A stretch of 64,000 nt of DNA from Saccharopolyspora erythraea NRRL 2338 (GTDB lineage: Bacteria; Actinomycetota; Actinomycetes; Mycobacteriales; Pseudonocardiaceae): NCBI RefSeq assembly GCF_000062885.1, contig NC_009142.1:7553584-7617583 (forward strand), written 5' to 3'. A program made the translations under genes and the position numbers. This document shows positions 27,912 to 36,760 of the stretch, in pieces. The notes beneath the pieces were generated by a model that worked only from the letters and a program-made list of their open reading frames with translations, did no database searches and was not told the DNA's origin. How positions within the stretch are numbered: the stretch's first letter is position 1; every line of letters begins with the position of its first letter.

Positions 27912-28219
27912 TGCCCACCGCCCGACTGCTTGATGGTGTCGGCGTTGGCGGCGTCATCCCACTCGTAGCCGCGGGCCGCGGAATTCAGCTTGTTCGCGTA
28001 GTCATCGGTGACCTGGGCGTTCTTCTCGATCGCCTTGCCGAGCTTTTTGAGCCCGTCGAAATAGGGCTGCGCGGCACCCTTGTGCTCGCGCCCGAAATCA
28101 CCCGCCCCCAGCTTCGAGGCTTCGATCCCCTTCTTGAGCTCACCGATCGCATCCGAGCATCCCTTGATGGATGTCGCGGCGGATGCGAGTTCACCGGTGT
28201 TGGCACCGATCCCAGTCAC
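27908..28219 (-). CDS. Small helical ESX-type protein with C-terminal YxxxD motif
   Basis: A 103-residue protein, mostly two helices, of the size of WXG100/EspC-like (DUF2580-type) substrates. The turn carries no WXG, but the C-terminus has YEWDD, matching the Y-x-x-x-D/E type VII export signal (Tyr85, Asp89). The GTG giving MTGIGANTGELASAATSI is supported by AGGGGAG upstream. It overlaps the 962-aa gene by four bases and probably forms a heterodimer with its helical N-terminus, as PE/PPE-like pairs do (inference). Confidence 0.75.
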   Translation of the reverse strand: MTGIGANTGELASAATSIKGCSDAIGELKKGIEASKLGAGDFGREHKGAAQPYFDGLKKLGKAIEKNAQVTDDYANKLNSAARGYEWDDAANADTIKQSGGGQ

Positions 28220-28422
28220 CGCGAATCTCCCCTCACCGTCGCCCAACGAGCCGCGTCGCGCGCGGCCGTTCCTGGCGTTCAGACGGCCCCAAGTCGTGTT
28301 CCGTTCCCGATCCTGTCAGATCGCACGCGTGAATCCGCGCGGTTCGGCGCATCTACTTGCACTAGCGAAGGGTTGCGCCACCAGACGGGGTGGGGACGCC
28401 TGCCCGGAGGGCGGCGGGGGTG

Positions 28423-28836
28423 CTACTGCGGCGGGTAGGGCCCCTGCGGGGGCTGCTGGTAGCCCTGCTGCGGAGGCTGCTGGAAACCCTGCGCAGGAGA
28501 CGGCGGCTGCACCTGCTGGGTGGGCTGCTCGAAACCCTGCGCGGAAGACGGCGGGTACACCTGCTGCGTCGGCTGCTGGAAACCCTGCGCAGGAGACGGC
28601 GGGTATACCTGCTGGGTCTGCTGCTGGAAGCCCTGCGACGGCGGGAACTGCTGCTGCTGGCCGTACTGCGGCGGCTGCTGCTGAGGCGGGTACTGCTGGC
28701 CGAAGCCCTGCTGCGGCGCGAAACCACCCTGGGGCTGCGCCGGGCCGGACTTGCTCTTGACGATCAGGAAAGCGGCGAGCGCCCCCGCTCCGCCGCCGAT
28801 GATGAGCGGCAGCACGACGCTGAACAAGATCCCCAT
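28423..28836 (-). CDS. Single-pass membrane protein with Gln-rich repeats
   Basis: A 137-residue protein that I do not recognise by function. An N-terminal helix ([25 protein letters not shown]) anchors it, then about 110 residues follow of Gln/Pro/Tyr repeats such as QQVYPPSPAQGFQQPTQ. The ATG lies after GGGGAGG. It is a paralogue of the neighbouring 115-aa protein: the middles are nearly identical (QYPPQQQPPQYGQQQQFPPS). Tails of this type are disordered and could project from the membrane; the role is unknown. Confidence 0.75.
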   Translation of the reverse strand: MGILFSVVLPLIIGGGAGALAAFLIVKSKSGPAQPQGGFAPQQGFGQQYPPQQQPPQYGQQQQFPPSQGFQQQTQQVYPPSPAQGFQQPTQQVYPPSSAQGFEQPTQQVQPPSPAQGFQQPPQQGYQQPPQGPYPPQ

Positions 28837-28909
28837 GACAACCTCCCCGGTCGGGCAACCCCAAGCTATCGAACGTGCGCGGCCGTCGACGAGGCCGCCC
28901 CGCACGCGG

Positions 28910-29257
28910 TCACTGCGACGGGTTCGGACCCTGAGGAGGCTGCTGGGAGCCCTGAGACGAAGAGGGCGGGTACACGTGCTGGGTGGGCTGCTCGAAACCC
29001 TGCGCGGAAGACGGCGGATACACCTGTTGGGTCGGCTGCTGGAAGCCCTGCGACGGCGGGAACTGCTGCTGCTGGCCGTACTGCGGCGGCTGCTGCTGAG
29101 GCGGGTACTGCTGGCCGAACCCCTGCTGGGACGCGAAGCCCTGCGGAGGCGGGGCAGCTCCGGACTGGTTCTTGGTCATCAGCATGGCGACGAGCGCGCC
29201 CGCGCCCGCACCGCCGACAGCGCCCACCAATACTGCGAGCACGAACTGGAAGCCCAC
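28910..29257 (-). CDS. Single-pass membrane protein with Gln-rich repeats (paralogue)
   Basis: A 115-residue paralogue of the adjacent gene. It has one N-terminal helix (FVLAVLVGAVGGAGAGALVAMLM), then the same Gln-rich block as its neighbour and one fewer repeat unit of the QQVYPPSSAQGF type. It begins with GTG after GGGGAG. The two genes are about 70 bases apart and may have arisen by tandem duplication. Function unknown. Confidence 0.75.
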   Translation of the reverse strand: MGFQFVLAVLVGAVGGAGAGALVAMLMTKNQSGAAPPPQGFASQQGFGQQYPPQQQPPQYGQQQQFPPSQGFQQPTQQVYPPSSAQGFEQPTQHVYPPSSSQGSQQPPQGPNPSQ

Positions 29258-29336
29258 GGCGAATCTCCCCTTCGGACGACTGGTCCCGAAGGTATCTGAG
29301 ACCGGGGCGCGCTGGGGGAGGACGGCGGGGGACGGC

Positions 29337-29438
29337 TCAGTACGGGGCGATGGCGAGGACGACCAGGAACGTGAGTGCCATGGCCGCCAAGGGCAAGACC
29401 AGGACGGTCAGCACGCCACCGACGGCCTCGCCGCGCAT
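29337..29438 (-). CDS. Tiny membrane protein (33 aa)
   Basis: A 33-residue predicted protein, almost all of it one hydrophobic helix (GVLTVLVLPLAAMALTFLVV). Its ATG overlaps the stop of the preceding 57-aa membrane protein by one base (TGATG), so it is probably translated by coupling. It is below normal annotation size and unrecognised; support is the overlap and the good single helix only. Confidence 0.5.
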   Translation of the reverse strand: MRGEAVGGVLTVLVLPLAAMALTFLVVLAIAPY

Positions 29439-29611
29439 CACGCCTCCTGCGAGCGGCGGCGGCGCAGCCGGGTGGACATCCACGAGCCACCGACGTGGGC
29501 CGCGTTCGCGGCTTTGAGCCCGACCAGCACCAGAGCCGAGAGAATGATCATGGCGGCGACCAGCCCGACCGCGACGAGCCCGACTGTGATGGCGACAACG
29601 ATGGCACCCAT
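29438..29611 (-). CDS. Small single-pass membrane protein (57 aa)
   Basis: A 57-residue protein with an N-terminal hydrophobic stretch (AIVVAITVGLVAVGLVAAMI) and a very basic C-terminus (STRLRRRRSQEA), which predicts an N-out, C-in single-pass protein. It is the first of a pair with the 33-aa protein. It lies between glmM and the Gln-rich membrane proteins. Small proteins of this kind often modulate membrane complexes; the partner is unknown. Confidence 0.55.
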   Translation of the reverse strand: MGAIVVAITVGLVAVGLVAAMIILSALVLVGLKAANAAHVGGSWMSTRLRRRRSQEA

Positions 29612-29662
29612 GTGAGCAGGCTCTCACATATTGCGGGCGTCCGGAGACCTAGATCACAAAAA

Positions 29663-30997
29663 TCACCGAATCGCGGCAACAAGTTCGGCCAAACGCCCGG
29701 CCACCCGCTGCGCGGTCCCCTCGCTGCGCGCCTCGACCATCACGCGCACGAGCTGCTCGGTGCCCGACGGCCGCAGCAGAACGCGGCCCTCGTCGCCCAG
29801 CTCGGCCTCGGCCTCCGCCACGGCCTTCGCCACCTCGGGCGCGCCGCACGCCGTCGCCTTGTCCGCGACCCGGACGTTGACCAGCACCTGCGGGAGCCGG
29901 GTCATCGTCGCCGCCAGCTCGGCCAGCGACCGGCCGGTCTCCACCACCCGGCCCATCAGCCGCAGTGCCGTGAGCAGGCCGTCACCGGTGGTGGCGTGAT
30001 CCGGCAGCACCACGTGCCCGGACTGCTCCCCGCCCAGCGAGAAGCCGCCCTCGCGCAGCTCGGCCAGCACGTAGCGGTCGCCGACGGCGGTGGTGCGCAG
30101 CTTGACCCCGTGCTCGCGCATCGCCAGGTGCAGGCCGAGGTTGCTCATCACGGTCGTGACGAGGGTGTCGTCGGCGAGCTCGCCGGCCTCCTTCATCGCC
30201 ACCGCGAGGATCGCCATGATCTGGTCGCCGTCGACGACCGAGCCGGTGGCGTCCACCGCCAGGCAGCGGTCGGCGTCGCCGTCGTGCGCGAGGCCGAGGT
30301 CGGCGCGGTGCTCGCGGACCGCGGCGCGCAGCCCGTCGAGGTGGGTGGAGCCGACGCCCTCGTTGATGTTGAGACCGTCGGGTTCGGCGTTGAGGGCGAT
30401 CACCTCGGCCCCGGCCAGCCGGTACGCCGAGGGCGCGACCGCGGCGGCGGCGCCGTTGGCGCAGTCGACCACGACGCGCAGGCCGTCCAGCGGCTGCGGG
30501 GTGGCTTCGAGCAGGTGGTCGACGTAGCGGCTGCCCGCGTCGGGGACGTCGCGCGCGCGCCCCACGGCGGCCCCGGTCGGCCGGTCGACGCGCTCGTCGA
30601 GCCGGTCGGCGATCTCGTCCTCGACCGCGTCCGGCAGCTTGTGCCCGCCCGCCGCGAACAGCTTGATCCCGTTGTCGGGCATCGGGTTGTGCGAGGCGGA
30701 GATCATCACGCCCAGGTCCGCCCGCATCGCCGAGACCAGGTGCGCGACCGCCGGTGTCGGCAGCACGCCCACCCGCAGCACGTCGGCGCCCGCCGAGGTC
30801 AGGCCCGCGGTCACCGCGGCCTCCAGCATCTCACCGCTCGCCCGCGGGTCCCGGCCGACCAGCGCCACCCTGCGCCGGGAGTCGTCGCGTTCGTAGAGCA
30901 CCCGCGCCGCCGCCGATGCCACCGACAGCGCCAGCTCGGGCGTGAGATCGGCGTTGGCCAGCCCTCGTACTCCGTCAGTGCCGAACAACCGGGACAT
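29663..30997 (-). CDS. glmM: Phosphoglucosamine mutase
   Basis: A 444-residue enzyme turning glucosamine-6-phosphate into glucosamine-1-phosphate for UDP-GlcNAc. The catalytic phosphoserine lies in [15 protein letters not shown] (Ser102), the Mg site in [12 protein letters not shown], the sugar loop in [20 protein letters not shown] and the phosphate-binding loop in [16 protein letters not shown]. The start [15 protein letters not shown] is standard. It lies downstream of rpsI on the same strand, as in M. tuberculosis (Rv3441c), and works with glmS. Confidence 0.96.
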   Translation of the reverse strand: MSRLFGTDGVRGLANADLTPELALSVASAAARVLYERDDSRRRVALVGRDPRASGEMLEAAVTAGLTSAGADVLRVGVLPTPAVAHLVSAMRADLGVMISASHNPMPDNGIKLFAAGGHKLPDAVEDEIADRLDERVDRPTGAAVGRARDVPDAGSRYVDHLLEATPQPLDGLRVVVDCANGAAAAVAPSAYRLAGAEVIALNAEPDGLNINEGVGSTHLDGLRAAVREHRADLGLAHDGDADRCLAVDATGSVVDGDQIMAILAVAMKEAGELADDTLVTTVMSNLGLHLAMREHGVKLRTTAVGDRYVLAELREGGFSLGGEQSGHVVLPDHATTGDGLLTALRLMGRVVETGRSLAELAATMTRLPQVLVNVRVADKATACGAPEVAKAVAEAEAELGDEGRVLLRPSGTEQLVRVMVEARSEGTAQRVAGRLAELVAAIR

Positions 30998-31078
30998 GTG
31001 CAGCAGATCCTCCTGTCAGAAGCGGTGAGGCGAAGCGCCGGGGCCGGGTCGCACGGGAGTGGACACCTGTGCATACAA

Positions 31079-31126
31079 CTGCGGGAGCAGTCCCTCGTCC
31101 CCGGGGACGAACGACTGCTCCCGCAG
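31079..31126 (-). terminator. rplM-rpsI terminator
   Basis: A large hairpin: the 14-bp outer arms CTGCGGGAGCAGTC / GACTGCTCCCGCAG are perfect and enclose a second inverted repeat CGTCCCCGGGGACG. It lies 20 bases after the rpsI stop, before glmM. Confidence 0.8.
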
Positions 31127-31146
31127 ATTGTGTGGTGCTCTCCAGG

Positions 31147-31631
<485 letters not shown>

Positions 31632-31635
<4 letters not shown>

Positions 31636-32078
31636 TTCTCGACCTTCGCGTTGATCTCGAACGGCTGCGGGTTCTGGGCCTGGTGCGGGTGCTCGGGACC
31701 GGCGTAGACCTTGAGCTTCTTGCCCATGGCCCGGCCGAGCTTGTTCTTCGGCAGCATGCCCTTGATCGCCTTCTCGAGCAGCCGCTCGGGGTGCTTGTCC
31801 AGCACCTGCCCGAAGGACTGCTTCCGCAGACCGCCGGGGTAGCCGCTGTGCCGGTAGTGGAACGCCTGGTCCCGCTTGTTACCGGTGAGGGCCACCTTCT
31901 CGGCGTTGACGACGACGACGAAGTCGCCGGTGTCGACGTGCGGAGCGTAGGTCGGCTTGTGCTTGCCGCGCAGCAGCAGCGCGGCCTGGGTAGCCAGCCG
32001 GCCGAGCACCACGTCCTCGGCGTCGATCACATGCCAGGCGTGGGTCACCTCGCCGGCCTTCGGGCTGTACGTGCGCAC
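31632..32078 (-). CDS. rplM: 50S ribosomal protein L13
   Basis: A 148-residue ribosomal protein with [62 protein letters not shown] and [18 protein letters not shown], all L13 hallmarks. The GTG after GAGGTAG is chosen because the length then matches the family. The gene has a long leader (about 200 bases) from the predicted promoter. It stands beside the ESX-type genes in the order seen in M. tuberculosis (rplM next to esxT). Confidence 0.95.
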
Positions 32079-32285
32079 GGGTCTACCTCGTCGTCGTTCG
32101 CGTCGGAATCTCGGTGCGGACCCCGTGTATCCCACGGGGGATCCCGTCGGAATCGCGCCGGGTCGGTCCCTCTCTGGCGAAGCTGTTCCGCTCCGGAGAA
32201 ACCGGCGCCGCCTTCAATGCCTTCGGACCATCGCCGCAAGGCAGGTGATCGGGCATCGCAGTCGCGCACCGCACAACAAATAATG

Positions 32286-32315
32286 AGGGTACTTGGTGGC
32301 CGACGGCGGGGTCAA
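32286..32315 (-). promoter_or_regulatory. Predicted rplM-rpsI promoter
   Basis: On the minus strand TTGACC (32310-32315) and TACCCT (32286-32291) are separated by 18 bases, a good match to the actinobacterial main-sigma consensus. Transcription would start near 32279, leaving a leader of about 200 bases before rplM. The rest of this 420-base gap holds the terminator below and no gene. Confidence 0.5.
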
Positions 32316-32453
32316 AACGGGTCCGGTGGTTTCCGGAACCCCATCTCTGACCTGCGTCATCGACCGGATCAGGATAGCCGGTGGCCCTGGTCGCCCCGCA
32401 TCGGCCCCGGGTACGGGGACTCCCCGCTCCGCGACCCCGCCCCGGCTGCGAAA

Positions 32454-32483
32454 AAGCCGGCCCCGGATGCCCGGGGCCGGCTT
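32454..32483 (-). terminator. Terminator of the WXG100 genes
   Basis: A perfect 13-bp stem AAGCCGGCCCCGG / CCGGGGCCGGCTT with a 4-base loop, followed on the minus strand by CTTTTT. It lies 15 bases after the stop of the 95-aa WXG100 gene. Confidence 0.85.
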
Positions 32484-32498
32484 CCTGCTTTGGTGCGA

Positions 32499-32786
32499 TC
32501 AGCCACCGAAGCGGGCGGCGTTGCGCGACTCACCCTGCTGGTAGGCCTCGTTCGCGGTGGAGACGGCCATGCCCATCTTGGCGGCGATCTCCTGCATGTT
32601 GGCCGCGGCCTTGTCCCACTCCTCCTGCGCCTGGCGGTAGGCCTCCTGGGCCTGGCCCTCCCAGGTGGAGACCAGCGGCTTGAGCATCTGCTCCAGCTCG
32701 TCCAGCTCGCCCTGGATCTTGGTGGCGGCCTGGCCGAGGTCGTCGGCGGCCTGGCTCAGCTGGCCGAAGTCAACCTTGATTTCCAT
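32499..32786 (-). CDS. WXG100 protein (EsxT-like)
   Basis: A 95-residue ESX substrate. It has the helix-turn-helix with the motif W42-E-G44 in STWEGQAQEAY and the C-terminal export signal YQQGE (Y82-x3-E86). By position next to rplM it corresponds to esxT of M. tuberculosis ESX-4 (synteny). It lies 72 bases after the partner WXG100 gene and would form a heterodimer with it, recognised by EccC. A strong terminator follows. Confidence 0.92.
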   Translation of the reverse strand: MEIKVDFGQLSQAADDLGQAATKIQGELDELEQMLKPLVSTWEGQAQEAYRQAQEEWDKAAANMQEIAAKMGMAVSTANEAYQQGESRNAARFGG

Positions 32787-32858
32787 TGCTGCTTTCCCCT
32801 CAAGAAGTGATTCGGATCAAAGAAGAAGTCGCTCGGAACCGTTCGCGCGCGGCGGGCG

Positions 32859-33167
32859 TCAGCCCAGCAGGCCCTCGATCTTGGAGATCTCCTGCGCCTG
32901 CTCCTCTTCGCGCTGCGCGTAGTCCTGGCCGGAGCTCTTGACGTTCTCGCTGAGCTCGTTCAGCTTGTCGTTGATCTTCTTCGCGTTCTCCTGGAAGGCG
33001 TCCATCAGCTTCCGGAAGACGTCGGAGGCGCCACCCTTCCAGTTCGCCAGGACCGGCTCCATCTGGCCCTGCAGGGTGTTCACGGCCTGCTCGATGTTGC
33101 CGCGGACCTCGTCGATCTGACCCGAAGCCTTGTCGATGATCTCAACGTCACCTGCGAAACCGCTCAT
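32859..33167 (-). CDS. WXG100 protein (EsxU-like)
   Basis: A 102-residue WXG100 protein with W43-K-G45 in LANWKGGASDVF and the C-terminal signal YAQRE (Y83-x3-E87). It is the partner of the adjacent EsxT-like protein, as in the M. tuberculosis pair esxT-esxU. The ATG fits MSGFAGDVEI. The gene before it on the strand is an unrecognised 118-aa protein. Export is likely via the EccC ATPase encoded about 9 kb upstream on the same strand. Confidence 0.92.
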   Translation of the reverse strand: MSGFAGDVEIIDKASGQIDEVRGNIEQAVNTLQGQMEPVLANWKGGASDVFRKLMDAFQENAKKINDKLNELSENVKSSGQDYAQREEEQAQEISKIEGLLG

Positions 33168-33311
33168 TGCGGGTTGACCCCCTTCGTCGGCGTGTGGTCA
33201 CTCAAGTTCTGATGAACCTACGACGCAGACATTGCCACGTCCGGTTCCCGCTTGTCTCGGATTTGTGCGCAAGCCGTTGCGGAGGTAAACGCCGGGACGG
33301 GAACCCGCTGG

Positions 33312-33668
33312 TCAACGCAGGATTTGCGCTTGGGAAAAGTCGAGATCGCTACCGTCGGACGGCGTTTGCTCTTGCGATTCCGGGGATTTCGCGGCCCCGC
33401 CCGATCCATCCACATCGGACTCCGCGACGACCCGGAGGTCCTCCGCGGGAAGCCCCGCGTCGTGCCGGAACTCCGCTGCGGCGCGGGCCCGCTCCGACTC
33501 AGCGACCGCGCGCAGCTCGCCGCGGCGGACGCCGTCGCCGAGTTCGGCCGTGCGAGCACGGAAAGTCTCCGAACGCTCGAGAACGTCGGAACGGGCGCGT
33601 CTGCCCCTGCTGACCGCGGTTCCCAGCGCGTCCCTCAAACGCCGCACGGAATCGTCCAACCCAGCCAT
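33312..33668 (-). CDS. Hypothetical helical protein between Hsp70-like and WXG100 genes
   Basis: A 118-residue protein, unrecognised. The first 70 residues are charged and helical, rich in Arg and Ala (RRLRDALGTAVSRGRRARSD, ERSETFRARTAELGDGV); the rest is polar and probably disordered. The ATG lies 46 bases after the Hsp70-like stop, and the gene precedes the WXG100 pair. It may belong to the ESX locus, perhaps as an accessory factor. Codon use is like that of neighbours. The coding call is moderate because of the absence of homologues I can name. Confidence 0.6.
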   Translation of the reverse strand: MAGLDDSVRRLRDALGTAVSRGRRARSDVLERSETFRARTAELGDGVRRGELRAVAESERARAAAEFRHDAGLPAEDLRVVAESDVDGSGGAAKSPESQEQTPSDGSDLDFSQAQILR

Positions 33669-33714
33669 GGAAATGCCTCATTTCGAAAACCGCGACGGCG
33701 CCGCGGGAATTGTC

Positions 33715-35547
33715 TCAGCGGACCACGAGGGAACCGACGACGTCGGAACAGGCTGCGAGCACCTGCTGCCTGCTCTGCGAGGTCCACTGGCACCCGATGC
33801 TGACCCGGTACTGCTTTTCGTGGATGACGTACCACTCCACCGTCGAATCCGACAGGTGCTCCCGGTAGTAGACCACGTTGCGGCCGGCGAAACTGGCGTT
33901 CTCCTCCAGGCCGGTGAACTGCGCACCCTTGTTGATGCCGTCCTGGTACAGCGACCGGATCTCCTGCATCGCCCGGGTCCGGCCCGCCTGGGTGTCGTAG
34001 CCGAGCTCGCCCTGCTGCACGAGGATGCTGCCCTGACCGGTCTGCGGTGAAATGATCGTCTGCCAGTTCCGCGGGTCGCCGCCGGTCTGGTGCCAGTCGG
34101 CGGGGTAGTTGAACTCGTACTGGTACAGCGCCATCCGGCGTTCGCCGTCGACCGGCTGCGACGGTGCCGGTTCCGGCGCGAGGGCGATCGCCGTGGCGAC
34201 GCCCGCGGCGACGACGACGGCCGCCGCGACGGCGGCCATCCACACCGCCTTCGGCCTGCGCCCGCGGCCGCGCCGCACCTGGGTGCTCACCGGCCGGGTC
34301 TGGTCGCTGCCGCCGATGACGATCGTGGAGGCGCGGCTCAGCGAGTCGCCCGAGGTGGTGCCCGGCCCGGCGACCGGCGCCGGGTGGCCGCCGGAGGGCG
34401 GGGCGCCCACGGGGTAGTTGCGGACCGTGCGCTGCCGGCCACCGCTCCAGCCCCCGGACGGCGCCAGACCTCCGGAGCGCTCCGGGTCGAGTCGCACCGC
34501 GCGCAGGGCGCCCCTGGCGACCACGGTCTCGGGCTGGTCCAGCGTGGTCGGCACGACGCCCGTGCGCTCGTGGATCAGCCGCGACACCATCGGGATCCGG
34601 CTCGAGCCGCCGACCAGGAAGACCCCGGCGAGCCGCTGCCGGGACACGCCGCCCTCGCGCAGCACGGTCGGGACCAGGTCGGCGGCCTTGCCCAGCGGCT
34701 CGGCGATCAGCGCCTCCAGGTCGGCGCGGGTGACGTGCGCGTCGGAGAACGGCGGTGGCATCGGCACGTCGGTGTAGGTGTGGCGCGACAGCGTCTCCTT
34801 CGCGCCGCGCACGTCCTGGCGCAGCACGCGGCGCCGCCTGCGGTCGGCCATCTCGCGGCCCTCGACCAGCTGCCGCCACGCCTGCGGGTCGGTGCCGGAG
34901 ACCGTGCGGCCGATGTGCTCCAGCAGCGCCTGGTCGATATCGGCACCGCCGAAGTTCGGCTCGCCGCGGGTCGCCAGCACCTGGAACGCGCGGCCCTGCT
35001 TGGCCACCACGCTCGCGTCGACCGTGCCACCGCCCAGGTCGAGCACGGCCAGCGCGCCGCCGTCGGGCAGGCCGTAGCCCGCGGAGTGGAACACCGCCGC
35101 GGCCACCGGTTCGGGCACCAGCACGAGCTCCTTGGCGAGTCCGACCGCGGCGTTGCGCAGCTCGGTGGCGCGCACCGCGCCCCAGTCGGCGGGGTGCGTC
35201 AGCACCAGCAGGTCGACCACCGCGCCGCCGGCGTAGCGGCGGGCCTCGCCGACCGCGCGCTGCAGCACCGAGCGCACCACGTCGCCGACTTTCATGACGG
35301 TGCTGCCCAGCAGCAGCTCCCCCTCGTCGATGCGCCGCTTGGGGTGGGGTTCGAAGCGCGAGGGGTCGACGGCGGCCTGCCGTTCGGCCTCGTGCCCGAC
35401 GAACAGCGTGCCGTCCGGGGCCGCGAACACCGCGGACGGGACCAGCGGCTGGCCGTCGATCACGACGACATGCGGTTCTCCGCCGCCGACCGACACCACG
35501 GTGCAGGTGCTCGACGTGCCGAAGTCGATCGAGACGTGCAGGGACAC
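33715..35547 (-). CDS. Hsp70-like ATPase fused to Rv3446c-type T7SS-associated domain
   Basis: A 610-residue protein. Residues 1-380 form an Hsp70/actin-like nucleotide-binding fold: DFGTSSTCTVV (phosphate 1), AVLDLGGGTVDASVV (phosphate 2) and GVFLVGGSSRIPMVSRLI (adenosine). A proline/serine linker, one membrane helix (about 425-445) and a C-terminal 160-residue extracytoplasmic domain (ALYQYEFNYPADWHQTGGD .. SIGCQW) follow. That last domain matches the type VII secretion-associated Rv3446c family by position and layout. There is no peptide-binding domain. The GTG was chosen for its GGAG site. It lies between EspG and the WXG100 pair. Confidence 0.82.
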   Translation of the reverse strand: MSLHVSIDFGTSSTCTVVSVGGGEPHVVVIDGQPLVPSAVFAAPDGTLFVGHEAERQAAVDPSRFEPHPKRRIDEGELLLGSTVMKVGDVVRSVLQRAVGEARRYAGGAVVDLLVLTHPADWGAVRATELRNAAVGLAKELVLVPEPVAAAVFHSAGYGLPDGGALAVLDLGGGTVDASVVAKQGRAFQVLATRGEPNFGGADIDQALLEHIGRTVSGTDPQAWRQLVEGREMADRRRRRVLRQDVRGAKETLSRHTYTDVPMPPPFSDAHVTRADLEALIAEPLGKAADLVPTVLREGGVSRQRLAGVFLVGGSSRIPMVSRLIHERTGVVPTTLDQPETVVARGALRAVRLDPERSGGLAPSGGWSGGRQRTVRNYPVGAPPSGGHPAPVAGPGTTSGDSLSRASTIVIGGSDQTRPVSTQVRRGRGRRPKAVWMAAVAAAVVVAAGVATAIALAPEPAPSQPVDGERRMALYQYEFNYPADWHQTGGDPRNWQTIISPQTGQGSILVQQGELGYDTQAGRTRAMQEIRSLYQDGINKGAQFTGLEENASFAGRNVVYYREHLSDSTVEWYVIHEKQYRVSIGCQWTSQSRQQVLAACSDVVGSLVVR

Positions 35548-35884
35548 CCAGAACTCCTTCACCGCCGGCGGCTCGTGAGCTCCCCCGGCGTATGTCGTCC
35601 GGCCACCGCGGTACGCGGCCCGGCCGGTTCCCCCGCGCACCCTAGATGTTGCGGGTGCGAGCGCTACAACAGTCTGCCCCGGATCGGGTGACCTTCGCGA
35701 GCATCTTGCGAAGTCCGGGGCTCGCGGCGCCGATGCGCGGCAGGAAGGCGAAGCAGGCGAATCGCACCAAACCGTCTATGTCGGCGGACATCACGGCGGT
35801 CCGGGGACTGACGGGCTCTCAGACGACGATGACCACGGAGCACTCCGCTGCGGGCGAAGCCTCGCCCGTCGTCTTCCCAGGCCG
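35548..35884. other. Intergenic stretch between EspG and Hsp70-like genes
   Basis: No gene is supported here. A 7-bp hairpin CGGGCGA / TCGCCCG (35851-35868), nested in AGACGAC / GTCGTCT, sits 17 bases past the EspG stop and could end the minus-strand PE/PPE/EspG transcript. The rest probably carries the promoter of the Hsp70-like gene; I could not single out a clear -10/-35 pair. Confidence 0.45.
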
Positions 35885-36694
35885 CTAGCGGGCGGCGCCG
35901 CGGACTTCGGCCACCCGGTTCTCCAGCGCGCTGGTGATGTCGGCCGGCCCCAGCGGCGCGACGACCAGTTCGGGTTCGTTGCCGCTGCGTTGCCGCTGGC
36001 TGAACCCGTACCGGCCCATCGGCTCGAAGGCGTCGAACCACTTCAGAGGACGGGAGCGGCGCGTGTGGCCCATCCGATCGCGCAGGTTGGCGGTGAACTG
36101 GCCGTCCCGGAAGTGCTGGGCGTCGACCATCTCACGCAGCACCCGCTCTCCGGGCTGCCGCCGCCGCGTGCTGGAGTCCATCAGGTCGACGTCTTCGTAG
36201 CTCTCGTCCTGCCGGGGCGCGAACGCGCTGACCGGCACCGCAACGGTCGGACGGTGCCCCGGCGGCGCGGCCGGCATCCCCTGCACCGCGGCGGCGGCGA
36301 CCGACGTCCGCTGGTGCACCGAGATCTGGAGATCACCACCGTGCGACTCGGTCTCGCCGGGAGCCTGAACCAGCAGGATCGAGGCGCTTTCGGCCACCAC
36401 CGAAAGCAACCGCGCCGGTGAGGGGTTGGTGTCATCAGGCATCCACAGCCCCTCGACCCACAGGCCGGGCTTTGCGATCCGCGCCAGCACGTCGGCGAAA
36501 CGCGGAGCCAGGCCGGTCCCCGACAGCAGGCCCGCCGCTTCCAGCTCGGGCAGCGTGCGCTGTTTTAGCACGGCCCGCTCTTCCATCGTCTGGCCGTGCG
36601 AGCGGACCGCGACCGGGAACGGCTGCTCGTCGAAGCCGCCGATCTCCCAGCACAGGTCGAACCAAAGCGGTGGCAGCCGCCATCGCTCGGACAC
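35885..36694 (-). CDS. ESX secretion-associated protein EspG family
   Basis: A 269-residue protein resembling EspG, the cytosolic chaperone of PE-PPE dimers in ESX systems. It starts with the family's LPPLWFDLCWEIGGFDEQPFP and includes LPELEAAGLLSGTGLAPRFADVLARIAKP, GLWVEGLWM and a C-terminal region around WFDAFEPMGRYGFSQR. The GTG has AGGGGGAAAT upstream. It follows the PPE-like gene on the same strand by 66 bases, the expected position for a chaperone-substrate operon. EspG is usually absent from mycobacterial ESX-4. Confidence 0.82.
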   Translation of the reverse strand: MSERWRLPPLWFDLCWEIGGFDEQPFPVAVRSHGQTMEERAVLKQRTLPELEAAGLLSGTGLAPRFADVLARIAKPGLWVEGLWMPDDTNPSPARLLSVVAESASILLVQAPGETESHGGDLQISVHQRTSVAAAAVQGMPAAPPGHRPTVAVPVSAFAPRQDESYEDVDLMDSSTRRRQPGERVLREMVDAQHFRDGQFTANLRDRMGHTRRSRPLKWFDAFEPMGRYGFSQRQRSGNEPELVVAPLGPADITSALENRVAEVRGAAR

Positions 36695-36760
36695 ATTTCC
36701 CCCTAGTAGCAATGGAAAGCGTGGTCCTCACCGACCGATGCGGCTGGTGAGGACCACAGC

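Noticed and set aside
24492-27968. A 1158-codon open frame on the plus strand opposite the 962-aa gene
   Set aside because: Antisense shadow of the large operon. It has no start site and no recognisable protein feature; the minus-strand genes have coupled starts and export motifs.
28316-28380. Possible small gene or operator between the 103-aa gene and the Gln-repeat gene
   Set aside because: No start site, and the frames are unconserved in style. Treated as the promoter region of the ESX-style operon.
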